Positions 12,801-24,800 of a DNA stretch of 64,000 nt are shown here, in pieces. This DNA is from Sthenelais limicola (lineage: Eukaryota; Annelida; Polychaeta; Phyllodocida; Sigalionidae), in NCBI GenBank assembly GCA_942159475.1, contig OW804094.1:59206966-59270965 (forward strand), given 5' to 3'. Positions within the stretch are counted from its first letter, which is position 1. Each line of letters starts with the position of its first letter. Below the pieces are notes generated by a model. It worked only from the letters and a program-made list of their open reading frames with translations. It was not told the origin of the DNA and did not search any database. Position numbers and translations under genes: made by a program.

Positions 12801-15800
12801 GAAGATTTTCCAACCACTATCCATATATCATCCTGCTCAGAAGAAGAAGGACTATGATGATGCAGTCTTTGAACTTGATTCTTTGTCTGAATCCTTTAAG
12901 CTAAGTTAATGCAAATCTTCATGGCAGATCATGAATAATGATGCATGATTTTGCGTTTTCCATTTCCCAAATTGATCATTTTGCATTTCCCATTTCCCAA
13001 CTTGATAATTGGAATCCCATTTCCCAAACATATTTTTGTTTGAATCCCAATTCCCAAGTCGAAAATACATGCCAATCCTATTTCCCAAAAAGGTCTTCCC
13101 TCCCCCGTTTATTTTGAACTTGGATAATGCCCAATGTAATAAAGGTAAAACACTGAACCAAATCCTTGAGAAAGTGACTAAATTAAAGCAACAACAATAG
13201 ATTTTAAGAATACAAGAGCTAAGAAACATACTTTCCAAAACCAGTGGTGTTTGGTCTGTGAATACTTGGCTTCCCTGTAATGGCCGTATTTATCAGGGTT
13301 TTCTGCGTTGTTACATCTTTTTTGGAGAGCCCTGGAAATGACAATAATACGTGTAACGATGTCTGCTTATATAATATCGCCGGTGCTATCTTTTACATGC
13401 ATATTATAGTGATATTTTTACATTAAAAAGCTCAAATTTAAACATATATAATATCTATTTGATACCATCTCATATGTTCAGGGTGTGTACTTGAATGAAA
13501 GCTTGGGTGTAAGTTCCCCGAATGGAATCGGACGTTTGATGTTCTCTTTTCATTTAGATCAAATCTGATCAAATTAGTTTTGCCGCTTTTACAAAATAAA
13601 ATAAAGGAAGCAAATATGTTCAAAATATACAGGTGTAACTGAACTTTTGATTCTCTTTCATGCCTCCAGTTGGTTGGCAATGCCAACTCAGTGTGTCTAA
13701 TCTTAGGTTCTTTCTGGGAAAAACGCACGTCTACTAGTATAAGCGATTGTGGGCGTTGCCAAGACTGATACGGACAACAAATAATTTTCTGACTATCCAT
13801 CAATAATATGGCTAAATATAATATATGTCAGCTCTTTAATAGCATCTAGTCCCATACATGTAATATGTCCGCAGATATATTCAGAAGAACCATGCACTCC
13901 CCCATGATACTCCAATAACAGTACCAACCACAGAGCTCTCGGTCCCAGCGAGGCCAGGGAATACAGAATGTCATGCCCCCATTCACCATTTTCCAGGGGG
14001 AGGACCATGCAAGACAAATGGCTGATCCTTTCCAGATGGAACCGAATTTCTTTTATGAAGTACGAAGGGGCGAAAGGTATAATGATCTCATATGTGGAAG
14101 GGGACCAGAAGATCAGTGTCTGTCCTTCGCAGTCCCTGGAGCAGGAACCAAAGGATCGCATGCACGACTCTGTATTACAAGACTTAGTGAGCACACATCC
14201 TCAGGAAGGGCCGTTATATTGGAAAAGAAATATGTTAATAAGTTGTATCTATTTAACCATCGTCTCCGGCACAAGAAAAATTCCCTAGTCGCACTTTTAT
14301 TCCCTAAATAGGCAATACCAATACCCATCGTCTCAACAAAAATCACAGCTCTTAACCTACAAAGCCTGTCGCTCTTATATACGACAGGCCCCTTCTTTCT
14401 ACGCGTAACTTCCGAGAGAGAAAGCGAAACGTAGTATTTAGATTCGGTAATTTCAGCCCCTTTCAGCTTGTCCAGCGTAGCATACCACAAGCAGGCGACG
14501 ATTGATATTTGGAAGAGCGAAGCACTGACTGGTGCATCAAGTGACGAAGGACAAAAATAGAGTCTTGCTGTAATGAATCCACCAACAAAGGAGGATTTAT
14601 TAATGTGACGGGGGGAATAATAATTGGATAATCTCTACCAAAAGAATGAGAGGCGTATCAAGGAAGCAAGTAATGATATTGTTGAAGGACATCTGTATTA
14701 CGTACGATTGGTTATTTTGAATTATTTTTGCAAGATTCTGGTAAGAAATGAGGGACAGACCAGGTAAAAGCCGATGAATTTGACATATGATAGGACACAT
14801 AGGACACTTTAATTGTCTTGGCCGTAAAATAAATAAAAAAAAAATATTTAAAAGCGAATTCAGCTCAATGTTATAATATTTAGTTAGAAGCCTTATAATC
14901 AGTTTCCTGGTACACAGGACAGTAGAGCGCTCTTGTAGACCTCGAATAACTCCAGGCAAGAAAAACAGGGAAATCAAATTGATAATAGGATTATGATGGA
15001 TATCAGGTAGCCCCACTCGGACACATGCATGTCCGAACAATGTAGATCTGAGAAACCTAAAGCCTGGTGGATAAGACGAGAGCCCCAGAGCTCAATCCTA
15101 CAGCCATCTACCTCACCTCCAGCGGGAAAACGAAAACTAGAACGGAAAGTCATTAATTCTCTCTCTATCTGCGACAATTATCTTCGGCACAAAGTGATTT
15201 GATTCTCGTGAGTGTCTTGGATTGCCTTGAGGATAAAATCAGAATTGGTTGGAGCAATTGCCTTCTGAATAATTATCGGAGGTATTGGAGGTGGGGATGC
15301 CACTATTCCTGTATAAATATAGATATATTATCGAGTAAAAATATAGGTTAATTGGCGACCCAAATCCAAACAAATGGAAACATTTTATAATTAAGTTCTT
15401 GGACTTCAAACTCACGAGTGAGACCGAAGTGGTCAGTCAAGTTTTTCAAAGTACGGTATGTATTGGGTCGAAATGGGACTCAGCGTGTAACAGTATACGC
15501 ACTGACGACACCGAGCGCATGTGATAGAGCATGTTGCGAATTCGAACATAAACATGGAAGTCTAAGCATGGAGGAACATCCCAGTCCATTCAAACTGAAT
15601 GATAAAGCCTGATAGGGAACCACCAGCAGCTCAAGCTGGGAAACGTTTGGTTCAAATGTGATTTTGAAATAGTTGAATCTAAAAATGTTATCGTCAATAG
15701 TGTATCAGCGAAATAATGGTCATTAGTTTAATATTATACAATTTACAACGCCATCAGTGTGTGATTCATTTCAAATTACAAATCCCTATATATTAATAAT

Positions 15801-18800
15801 TTTAGACATTTTAGGGCTCGTAATTACCGGTAAGTGAACTTCACAAAATCACAGAATTCTCAGCAGCAATAAAGCTGTGTACCAAAGTGCATTATTTAGT
15901 TCTCCAATAATTGAATAATATCTGAAACTTTATCATAAATAATTATTAGTCAATATTGTTCCCGAGGTCAGGGGAAATCTGTATTATATTATCAATGTTA
16001 TCTGGCAGCCGATTAGATCTATCCTGACTGGGAAAACAGCGTCTGAAGTGTCCACCACACTGGAGACAATATTTTTTCTCCTAAATCAGACCAGGCAGGG
16101 TTTTTTCCCTGGGATATCCCCATGTTCTAAATACTTACAGAATCACTGTAAGAGTAGCACTGGTGAAGCATTCACCATGAGGAGAATGGGGGATTAAAGA
16201 AAACCTAAAATGTGATGCATCAACGGCTATGCCCTGTGTTATAATATGCATGATCTCTACAGTCCCCCTATGGCCAAGTGGTTAGCATCTAGGACTGCCA
16301 ATCTGGACATGGCAGCCTTTTTATATTTGTCTCATTTTCGAGTTATTTTTAATTTCACTAATATCTTCACATCTGGGACTCGGATTTTAAACTCACACAT
16401 GTTACTGTAGTTATTGATGCAATTCCCTTTCAATTGGTGAAAGAATTAGAGAGTCTAAGATCGAATTAAGGGAGAAAAGTCAGTTGGATGTGGTTTGGAG
16501 ATTCACAGGTTCTCTGTTATAGAGGTATGGATGGCAGGTGTAAGCTTGTGTTTATTTTCGGCGAAAATGGTTTTCGCACGGGCCACGATACGTCGAGTGG
16601 CTTGAATGTGAAAATGTCATTTGATTACACTTTGGCGCCATCCCTGGGCCAATTGAAAAACACTAGCAAGGGAATTGTAAACCCAGGTAAAATAAAATAT
16701 TTAAAAAGAAAAGAAAAAAGAAAAGAAATTAGACAATTGTTAGAATTTTGTAAAGTCGCTCATCATTTTGGGGCGACAGTGGATTTAGGCCTGGTTCAAA
16801 TAGCATGAAAAACGGACCAACTTAGAGCCAGCCTGATCGGAGCAATGTATGTTGCTTCGTTTCCTCCCACATTTCACACAAATCTAAACAAGTAACCATA
16901 GAAACGGCCCTGGGAAAAAAGGGAGCCTGTGTACCTCGTGTATAAGGAATGGGCCAAATAGTAGTGATTGGATGGGTATGGGAAACACATGGGCAGAGGG
17001 TTGATGTGAAGTGCTTCTCGTTCCATAGTTCAGAATGTCAACGCATACATATAATGTGACTGTGTTGTCATTTCTAAGTTACAGTATGCACTTCCTTTTC
17101 CATAAAATCAATTGCTGTCCATTGAACCGATATTTGAAACCGTCATGTCATTTCATGAAATATCGCCAGCATCTGATACTACTGCAGGCGATTGGTGATT
17201 CCACCGTGTCGATATACCATCGTCTATATTTCCTCATGGAAACTTATATAGTAAGGAATTGACATATTTTGCCATGTTTATCCCTGAACGCCTAATATTG
17301 ACTTCTCTAAAGCCACAAGACATCGCAATCCGGCAGTTTGGGAAAAAGACCCACCATAAATTTTGAGCGATGCCAGTTAGGTTCAGGTCACAAATTATCA
17401 TGCGAACACCTACATGCCGAAGAGGGAGGGGGAAAAAGAGATTCATACATTCACCCTCACCCTTCCTATAGTTTATATTCACACATCACTCGGCTACCAC
17501 TCTCATACCTCCATAACCACACAGCACGAATACATGAATACTTATTGCAGAGTCGACAGAATAATACACTATCGATCAGGGCTAAAATAGACAGAATAGA
17601 ACCCCGGTATTGCATAGTAATTGCTGCAAGAAGTGAACCACATTTTTGTACCCATGTGGCCTAACGCATGGCTAAGATGTCATACTTCATATTGATTCCA
17701 TTTTTGAGCGAGCGACCAGGATAGACATCTGCCATCAAACTGTGGCCATCTCGCCGCTTTTTCTCGTCAGACATCAGAGTGTCTCTGCTTGATTTAGGGG
17801 GCGATGATGAACGAATGTTGGAGCTTAAACAATCAGGCAAAGCTTTCACCCATCAGTCACAGTTTATTGGGAGTGGGCCAACTAATCAAAAACACAGCAG
17901 TAGCAGGCTCCGCGCGACACTGTAGAGTATCGCTGGATTAAAACCTAAACCGTTCAGGCATTGATTTATTCGTGTAGGTTTTCCCAAGGGCTTCTAAGCA
18001 CCCGAAAATATTGGATGGAACGCCAATACAAGCAGGGAAGATGATGGGGAGGGGCGGGATTGAAGAGGTACTTATTCATCTCATTACAACAAAGAAGCTA
18101 GCCATCGTAACGACCGAAACAAGTGGCATTGCCTCTTCTGGATCAGTTACAGTGAAGCTTTCATCTCACCAGTAGTTTGTTAGGAGATGTAGAATCTCAT
18201 GAAATTTAGAACGTTATCAGCGCAGTGGTAGGAGAGGTGTCGGTTATTTTTCTCACCGTCCGCTTGAAAAGTCCCACCATTGAACTTGCAAGTGTTTCTC
18301 AGCCATGATTTACTATACAAAAGATAAGCACATTATATACTTAATGGCCCCGCAGGGGTGGTGATTTCTTCATATAATTTGATTTGACTGTTTTGCATAG
18401 GTTTCCTCTTACGATTTTAAATGATAGAATATTGGCACCGCCTCGGGACTTGAGCCGTGTGATTATCACTCAAACTCACTCACTTAAACAGACTAGCAGT
18501 CAGACTAGGCTCACAGCCCCCCAGATCAGATGAGAATGGTGATTGGTAGCCTACTGCGCTGATGGCTTTCCCGACCCTGGAATAGGCGTCCCAATGTGAT
18601 TCTAATGCATGGCATCTTGTGATATAGATCGAGAGGAGGCTTTCCCTCAGCTTGGAGGGACTCTCTCAACTCTGAGCCTATAATGCAGTTAAAAAGGGGA
18701 TAAACAACCTCAAACGCATTTTTACCTATTAAAAATAGATCGAATCCATTCTAAGTGTTGCGGTTTGCAGTTACTTAAAAAAGGTCACTTGATATTCAAG

Positions 18801-21800
18801 ACAGAAAAGAAATTGAGTGACTCACATTATACCGTGGGATAAAGCAAAAAGCTATGTCAGGGGCAAAAGGAAATGTATGTCAGTCGACACATTCCTTCCT
18901 AGATTCATACACAAAGGACAGAAGGAGAAAATAACTGTCCTCGGACGTAACAACGTCTAGAATAGTCCACACCAAGCGCGTGTGATAAATCATAGTTTAC
19001 AAATTGAAGATTGTGGAGAAGGTCTGGGACAATGAGGTGTGTGTGTGTGTTGCGGGGCGGATTGGTTGCTTCACGCCCTGTGTTTACGCCCCTTTTAACA
19101 CGTACACTCTATACGCGTCTTGTAGGCAGCGGCTTTCCATAGGGTTAACCGTTGCGGGCTTTGATGTTTACTGCCTACAGGACGCGTATAGAGTGTATAC
19201 GGTAGGGCATATCAGGCGACCCTACTATTTCCCATTATTAAGGGCTGGTTCCATTGGTACGGATACGGATACGGATACGGCAAAATTCGCTCACATTAAA
19301 ATATACAGGCATGTTTCCATGTGTGCGGATCCGTACACGTCAACAGACGTGTACGGACGTGTACGGATACGGTAAAACCGATCGCTCCATGAGCGATCGG
19401 GACGTTTCCGTACTCCATTCGTATGGTTTCCCTCTTTGATGCCATTACATTCTAGACGTATGGGTTCACTCCAAAATAGGTTACCGTATCCGCATGACGG
19501 ATTCGTATCCGTACTAACATTCGTATCCGTACCAATGGAACCAGCCCTTTATAGCAATGGTTCTTTTACATGCCGCATGCGTAAACATATATGAAAGACA
19601 CTGAAGCAACCCAACACCTCAAAATCCCAATATGATAACATTGCGGTTGCAAGATCACGTTGGGCAGAGCGCGATGAGGCACTTCTATGCCTCTTCTATC
19701 TCGCCTATCAAATAGCTTCAAATGTAGCATCGAATAGCGTTTAACAAACCATGAGATCAGTCTTGGGGAAGGTTCAAGTAGACATGCCTGGTGGGACCTT
19801 GCTTGTTTGTATTTATACATACGGGTAGGGAAGAAGACGATCTCAGGTGTGAAGATTCATCGAAGGACCACACAGAAAGGCCGATATGATGAAAACATAT
19901 GAACTTTAAGTTTGTGTCAACATGCATATTATGAATTCTCTCTTCAACCGGTCCATAAATCACACGCACATAAAATGTCCAGAAAGTATCCGCACAAGGT
20001 ATTTATTTGTAGGAAGTAAATGGGTTATATTTCAACGCTTTTAGATTGTTTTTATTTTAAATTTCCGACGAATTACCCTCCACCCACCCGTCGCTTCACC
20101 CCACGTCCCACCCGGGCCTCGGCGCTGTTTATTCAGTCAATAAACAGCGCTATCCATTTCAAATCCCATTTGCCGGTTACGTTGATTAGAGTGAACGTGA
20201 CTTCCGGCTCGTACGGAATGGAACAAGGGATCAAAATGGTCAATGGCGTGGATGTAGCTGTGTGGGTTGAGTGTGGAGGTTGAAACGAAAATGGATTGTG
20301 GAAGTGTGAGTGCCTGAATCGACAATGTAAGTACGCTAGGTTGTAGGTATAGGCCTAAACTAAGTATTCCATGCATTAATAGACATTCTCAGCGGGGAAA
20401 TTATTGAATGCAGGCAGAGAAGTAACCACATGGAATAAGAGTATATATCGTTGGACACTAGTAGTCTGTGCACCGTGCGAAATTGTAAATAGAGTCATTC
20501 TGACTTCTTCCAAGGAAGAAGCGGGGGTGCCGACCGTCGAGCCTTTCACTAAACAAGAAAATATATCCACTGTTGATATTCATTTTCAGTTAGCGCTAAA
20601 AAGCGAAATACATCGCGAACTAACAAAGGGTTTAGGTGAACATCCTTCACGAACTCCCTTCGCTTTCTAACGATTTGGCACAAGTGGAGTCATAGACCAG
20701 TGCAACTACGTATTTAGTAATGAGTTCCCCTAGGCACACAACCACCTCCATAATATAGGATCCTGTATTTTCAAACTTCTTGTTATAATACATATGATAA
20801 CAATAAAGGGCTACATGCATGTGTAAACAGGCTGCACGATAAGGAACAATGAAACCGAAGAAAACAAGGATAAGACATTAAAAGAAACCCTAGGTTCGAT
20901 CACCCATATCCAACTTTCCTAAGACTAATTCCCTTTGTGTCTCAGTCATAGGCAAACGTCCGTGACATTCTATACTTCTTTACTTTATGATGTCGTAAGG
21001 CCGAAAAAAGCCACCCGAACATTATATATCGTGAACATATTCGTTGAAGAAGACAATATTGAAGACTTACTCAGCCTTTTTCATGTTTCGAGGACAGTCA
21101 TTAGGATCTTCGCCCGGGAACTCCTTGGGATATATCTGAATAGGATATGGATAAAATATCTGCAATACCTGAAATGAGAAATCAGAGACAGAAATTGAAT
21201 ATCACGAAAGAATGGCAATGACTGATTTGCTAATAATAGACCAGCATACTTCTTTTATACATGGTTCTTCGGTCTATGCTACTTTTCAATGTATGCTCGG
21301 GTGGTGAATGTCCGCACGTAATGCAACCTTTAGGGACACTTTGCTTTCCTCAGATAAAGCAATCTTCGTATGTTGTTTTTGCATCACCTAATATTGGTGT
21401 AAATTCGTAAGTCGCGTAATTTCCACTTTATGGCACAATACGCAATTTGATTAACCTTTTTTCAATATGACAAGTCTGTTTTATTATTTGAGTGACATGC
21501 AGCTTCCATTAGTGCAGATTTTAGGATACATACGGTAATACATAACAAGTCAAAGGAGAGGCAGGAGAAAAGCCCAGAGGAATTCAAATTTAAATGATAG
21601 ATGATGTCAATTTTATATTAGTCTAGCTCTAGATGCATAGAATGGGGGATGGAAATATAATGTTATAAGTAGTGCTGTAAAAGGAAGATGTGTTTTTCTT
21701 TGCAAATATATTCAAAGGGGATTATTATATATGGAAATAAGAGGGTAGTCCCATAAATCCATTCCCGGAAAAAATGCTTTTAATCTACCGGGGGAAGTCC

Positions 21801-24800
21801 ATTTAATCAGGTGAATGGATAATATAAATCGCCGGCATTTTCCTCTAAAAGCGAATGAGGTTCTTAGGACACAGTTTTCATAAAAAATCTCGCGAGAACC
21901 ATCCCTCGCAATCTGACCGTATAGTTGCGTTCCTTCAAAATCCATAGAAATCTATGAGGAAGAACCAATAATCTGCTGAAAATACAATCCAGGACCTATT
22001 CGCCATCAACCAGCCAGATGGATAGAGGCGATGACTAGGGAAGGGAGTGACAACTAACTATTAATATTAATTAGCAAGTAAAGCCAGAGTATTTCTCGGT
22101 TTCTCTTTCAAGCCATATTTTCACGGCTGTGCACAGGAAAACTTCACTATAGGTGCCACTATAGGTGCCACTATGACCTCACTGTCTGTGAGATTCCACC
22201 ACATTCTCGTCCCGACACATTGACAATAGCACGTTCTCCTTCCTCTCCATGACTTGAATATCTATAGCCTACCAAGACACTCAAATATATGAAGGCAGCT
22301 TTATCCCGAATTAATGACTCTATGTACATATAAGCTAGCTCATTCAGGGGGGTGGGGTGGAGATTCAATTTAACGAGGCAATTGCTATTCCTAACGTGTC
22401 GCACATAATCCTGCCTTCTACTAAATGCTCTCGGGTATGGGAGAAATCCCATAAATATATATAGGGAGAAATGCCTCTAATTCACTGGTGATGGTGAGGA
22501 AAAATAAATTGCACACTGCTAAAATAGCCTAGAATTTCATTTCGATAATTACATAAACGAGATGAATTAATCCAATAAATATATCTCGATTCAGTTGCTA
22601 TATTCCTTCTAATGGATGAACAATTCTCTGTGCTATTCTATAGGAAGGTGAGATTTAAATGAATGTACACACAATATACGACTTGTCATCTTTAAAAGCT
22701 AAGTTGCCCATATCTCGGAATTATCTCTCTTGATTAACATTCGTGATATCAGGAGGATAATGCACTTTAGAGTGGAATCAAACCGAGCGAATGGCAACAT
22801 TTAATATTTAAGCAAATGCAAGCAAACGTTGTGGTAGAGCAGTGAAAACGCTGAAGAAAGTATCTTTAATATATATATAGTAGATAATCAGTTTTCGGCC
22901 ATTTGTCAGGGAAGTGTTATAATTGCATGACCAAGCAGGAGTAAAAAAAACTCCTGTCACGTCTCTAAAAGTGGACATGCGTGTAGAGCGGGGTCAATAC
23001 TTTCTCACCACGCACACACACATCTTCCAACTACTACAACTACCACAGCATGGCGGTTGAACTGTACGTCGAATCAATATCACTGCCACAGTTTTTATAG
23101 TGTAGCGTTTTTAATTTAATTTCATACGGAAATCAGATTGAACCATCCCTATTTGCCATACGTCCTGCGTGTAAAATCTATCAGGTTCGTGGTGGAGTGG
23201 ACTCGGGCGCAGGTGTAGCCCGTATGATCCTGGCCTCAGATCAAACATAGAGAGTACAGCGCTCTATCTGATCCTTCCTTATTTGTTGACTAAGAGCACA
23301 TAATTCCAATCACTCCAAGCGTTTGATTACTCTTAAGAGTTGCCCTACACTAACATGACACAAAGTGGCACAATCGTTATCATTCCCAGAGCTATGACGC
23401 AACCCAGTTGGAATCGGGAATGACATTTTATTCAAAATATAGTAATGCAATGTTATTCAATACTTCAATCCTGCCTAGGTAATGGCGGTATATTATTCAT
23501 GAACGCAGGATTGACACCCACAGTATGGCCATGCATATAGGTCACGATTGTAAATGCAGATGACTGAGATGTAAGAACATGCCATCTTGATATGCCAGGA
23601 AACCTAATTTGTGTTTTGCAGAGATCATATGCTTTGTTTCGTGTGTAAACGGAGTCACTTTTATTATAATTTGAAACTTTAAAGATTTTACAAAAAAACG
23701 GTGACCCTTCATTTTAGTGCCTTTTTCACATAAATTAATTAAGGTATTACCTAGAGTCTGTCCAGCCAGGTTCTGCTGCAAACTGGTATATATAATAGAA
23801 AGGAGTGAATGGGGAAACGGGGCCATTTTAACAATGGTTAGAGTACAAGCCTACTAGTTATTATTAGAAATAGGGAAGAAGTCTGGTTTCGAGTGTATTG
23901 GCACGAAAAAATAAAAGCCCAATGACAAAAAAGGAGATGCGCGCAAGTACACACCATATGTGACAATGAATACAAGAGTACAGGTCACTTTCACATTTAG
24001 TAATTTAATACTGAGGGTAAGCTTGCAATTACCATATCAAACAGGCGGTCCCAGGTTGGAAATACAAGTTAAGTCAATCATTAGCCAGCCGGTTTGTTCG
24101 GTAGTCATATGTTTGTTCTCAGGGGAAGAGAAACACTGCTAATAGGAGGTGGTTTTCAACGTATTAGTTAGTATATTATTACCTTCAAAATGTCTCCATG
24201 TTTTCCCATGAAGGCACCTATGCCTTTAGACTGCCAAGTTATTTTAAAGAGAAGGAAATGATTTGTTCTTTGTGATTTGGGCTCTAACGTAAACTACTGT
24301 AAGAGTTGATAGTTATGTTTACCAACGAGATTATATTCACTTCTTCCACTCTCGTTGGGTTTACTTACAACAGATTTAAACGGATCTCCAAAAATGAAAA
24401 GGCTAAACTGAGATAAACAGGTTGAACATTCACATTGTAGAGGTGAGGAGATATAACATGGCTGTCTATGGTATTAGTTCTATTCAAGCGAAGATTCCTT
24501 TTACAACTGTCTGTGATTCAATTGTTTGAGAGAGGTTCTTTCGGAGACCTTTTAGTTCTGGTGGGTGACGCCTACTTATTCTTTCAGCTGCTGCGCCTAC
24601 CTATCCGCTTTTGGTGGTTTGTAGTTGTGGGTGGTCGGCCAGTTGAGCCCAACCTTTATTCGTTCAATATATGTAGGATAATCTTGACCCAAATATATGC
24701 AGGTAGCCCCACAGGTGTTGATTTTTATACGCTATATATAATAATCCATGTCGAATTATTGGTATTTTATTAATACTAGAAATACCATTATAACTTCAGT

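Larger units (their letters stand above)
8523..12905 (-). pseudogene. Broken copy of a large NHL-repeat, Cys-rich protein gene, probably carried by a mobile or multicopy element
   Basis: Conserved-looking protein blocks run on the minus strand from about 12905 to a stop at 8523, with frameshifts and stops. In order: a block with FFNTIRYLGGQSTANF and GPMF (12824-12500), then QAGYCTDSGIF (to 12344), an interruption, then VDYVPKSGKTGENM (11059) with a Cys-rich segment of CxxC pairs (CDSFCNEC, CTEC), then DCEEGNKKALE (about 10740), HVGKSLKYSF, NWYITLDGE and NKDRM (10650-10460), NAVGLFPHPV (10350), a stretch with one stop (about 9990-9735), an NHL-like repeat (GSGKEGNHDG to QPSGLCFIERIFTDSQVGAL, about 9550-9420), and an acidic Ser-rich C terminus ending TRSGKNIRLNKKFI. 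From memory, related uncharacterised proteins of over 1000 residues are numerous in corals and some other invertebrates, but I cannot confirm this here. It lies inside MGAT2 intron 3 in the same orientation and lacks its 5' end. I assign no function. Confidence 0.7.
7914..13231 (-). other. MGAT2 intron 3 (5.3 kb), nearly filled by a broken gene copy
   Basis: Donor GTATGT at 13231 and acceptor CTATTCCAG. Almost the whole interval is a decayed NHL-repeat/Cys-rich gene copy on the same strand (8523-12905), bordered on both sides by TTTCCCAnnTT-type repeats (about 8158-8260 and 12945-13090) and interrupted by the 11162-11718 repeat. Confidence 0.85.
13332..21070 (-). other. MGAT2 intron 2 (7.7 kb)
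   Basis: Donor GTAAGT, acceptor ATTTCCAG, phase 2. Contents described separately: a diverged repeat with a tRNA-like segment (16140-16640), a palindrome (19101-19202), a PIF/Harbinger-type MITE (19241-19548) and a 560 bp repeat copy (19978-20538). Overlapping frames on both strands at 13793-14490 are long for this base composition but match nothing I know. The stretches 14500-16100 and 16850-19000 show nothing recognisable. Confidence 0.8.

Noticed and set aside
12906..13238. Minus-strand frame with repeated FGKWDSN-like units
   Set aside because: It is the translation of the TTTCCCA minisatellite running into MGAT2 exon 3 in the wrong frame.
13793..14490. Overlapping long frames on both strands in MGAT2 intron 2
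   Set aside because: I compared them with the missing MGAT2 segments and other families and found no match; the true MGAT2 exons were found elsewhere.
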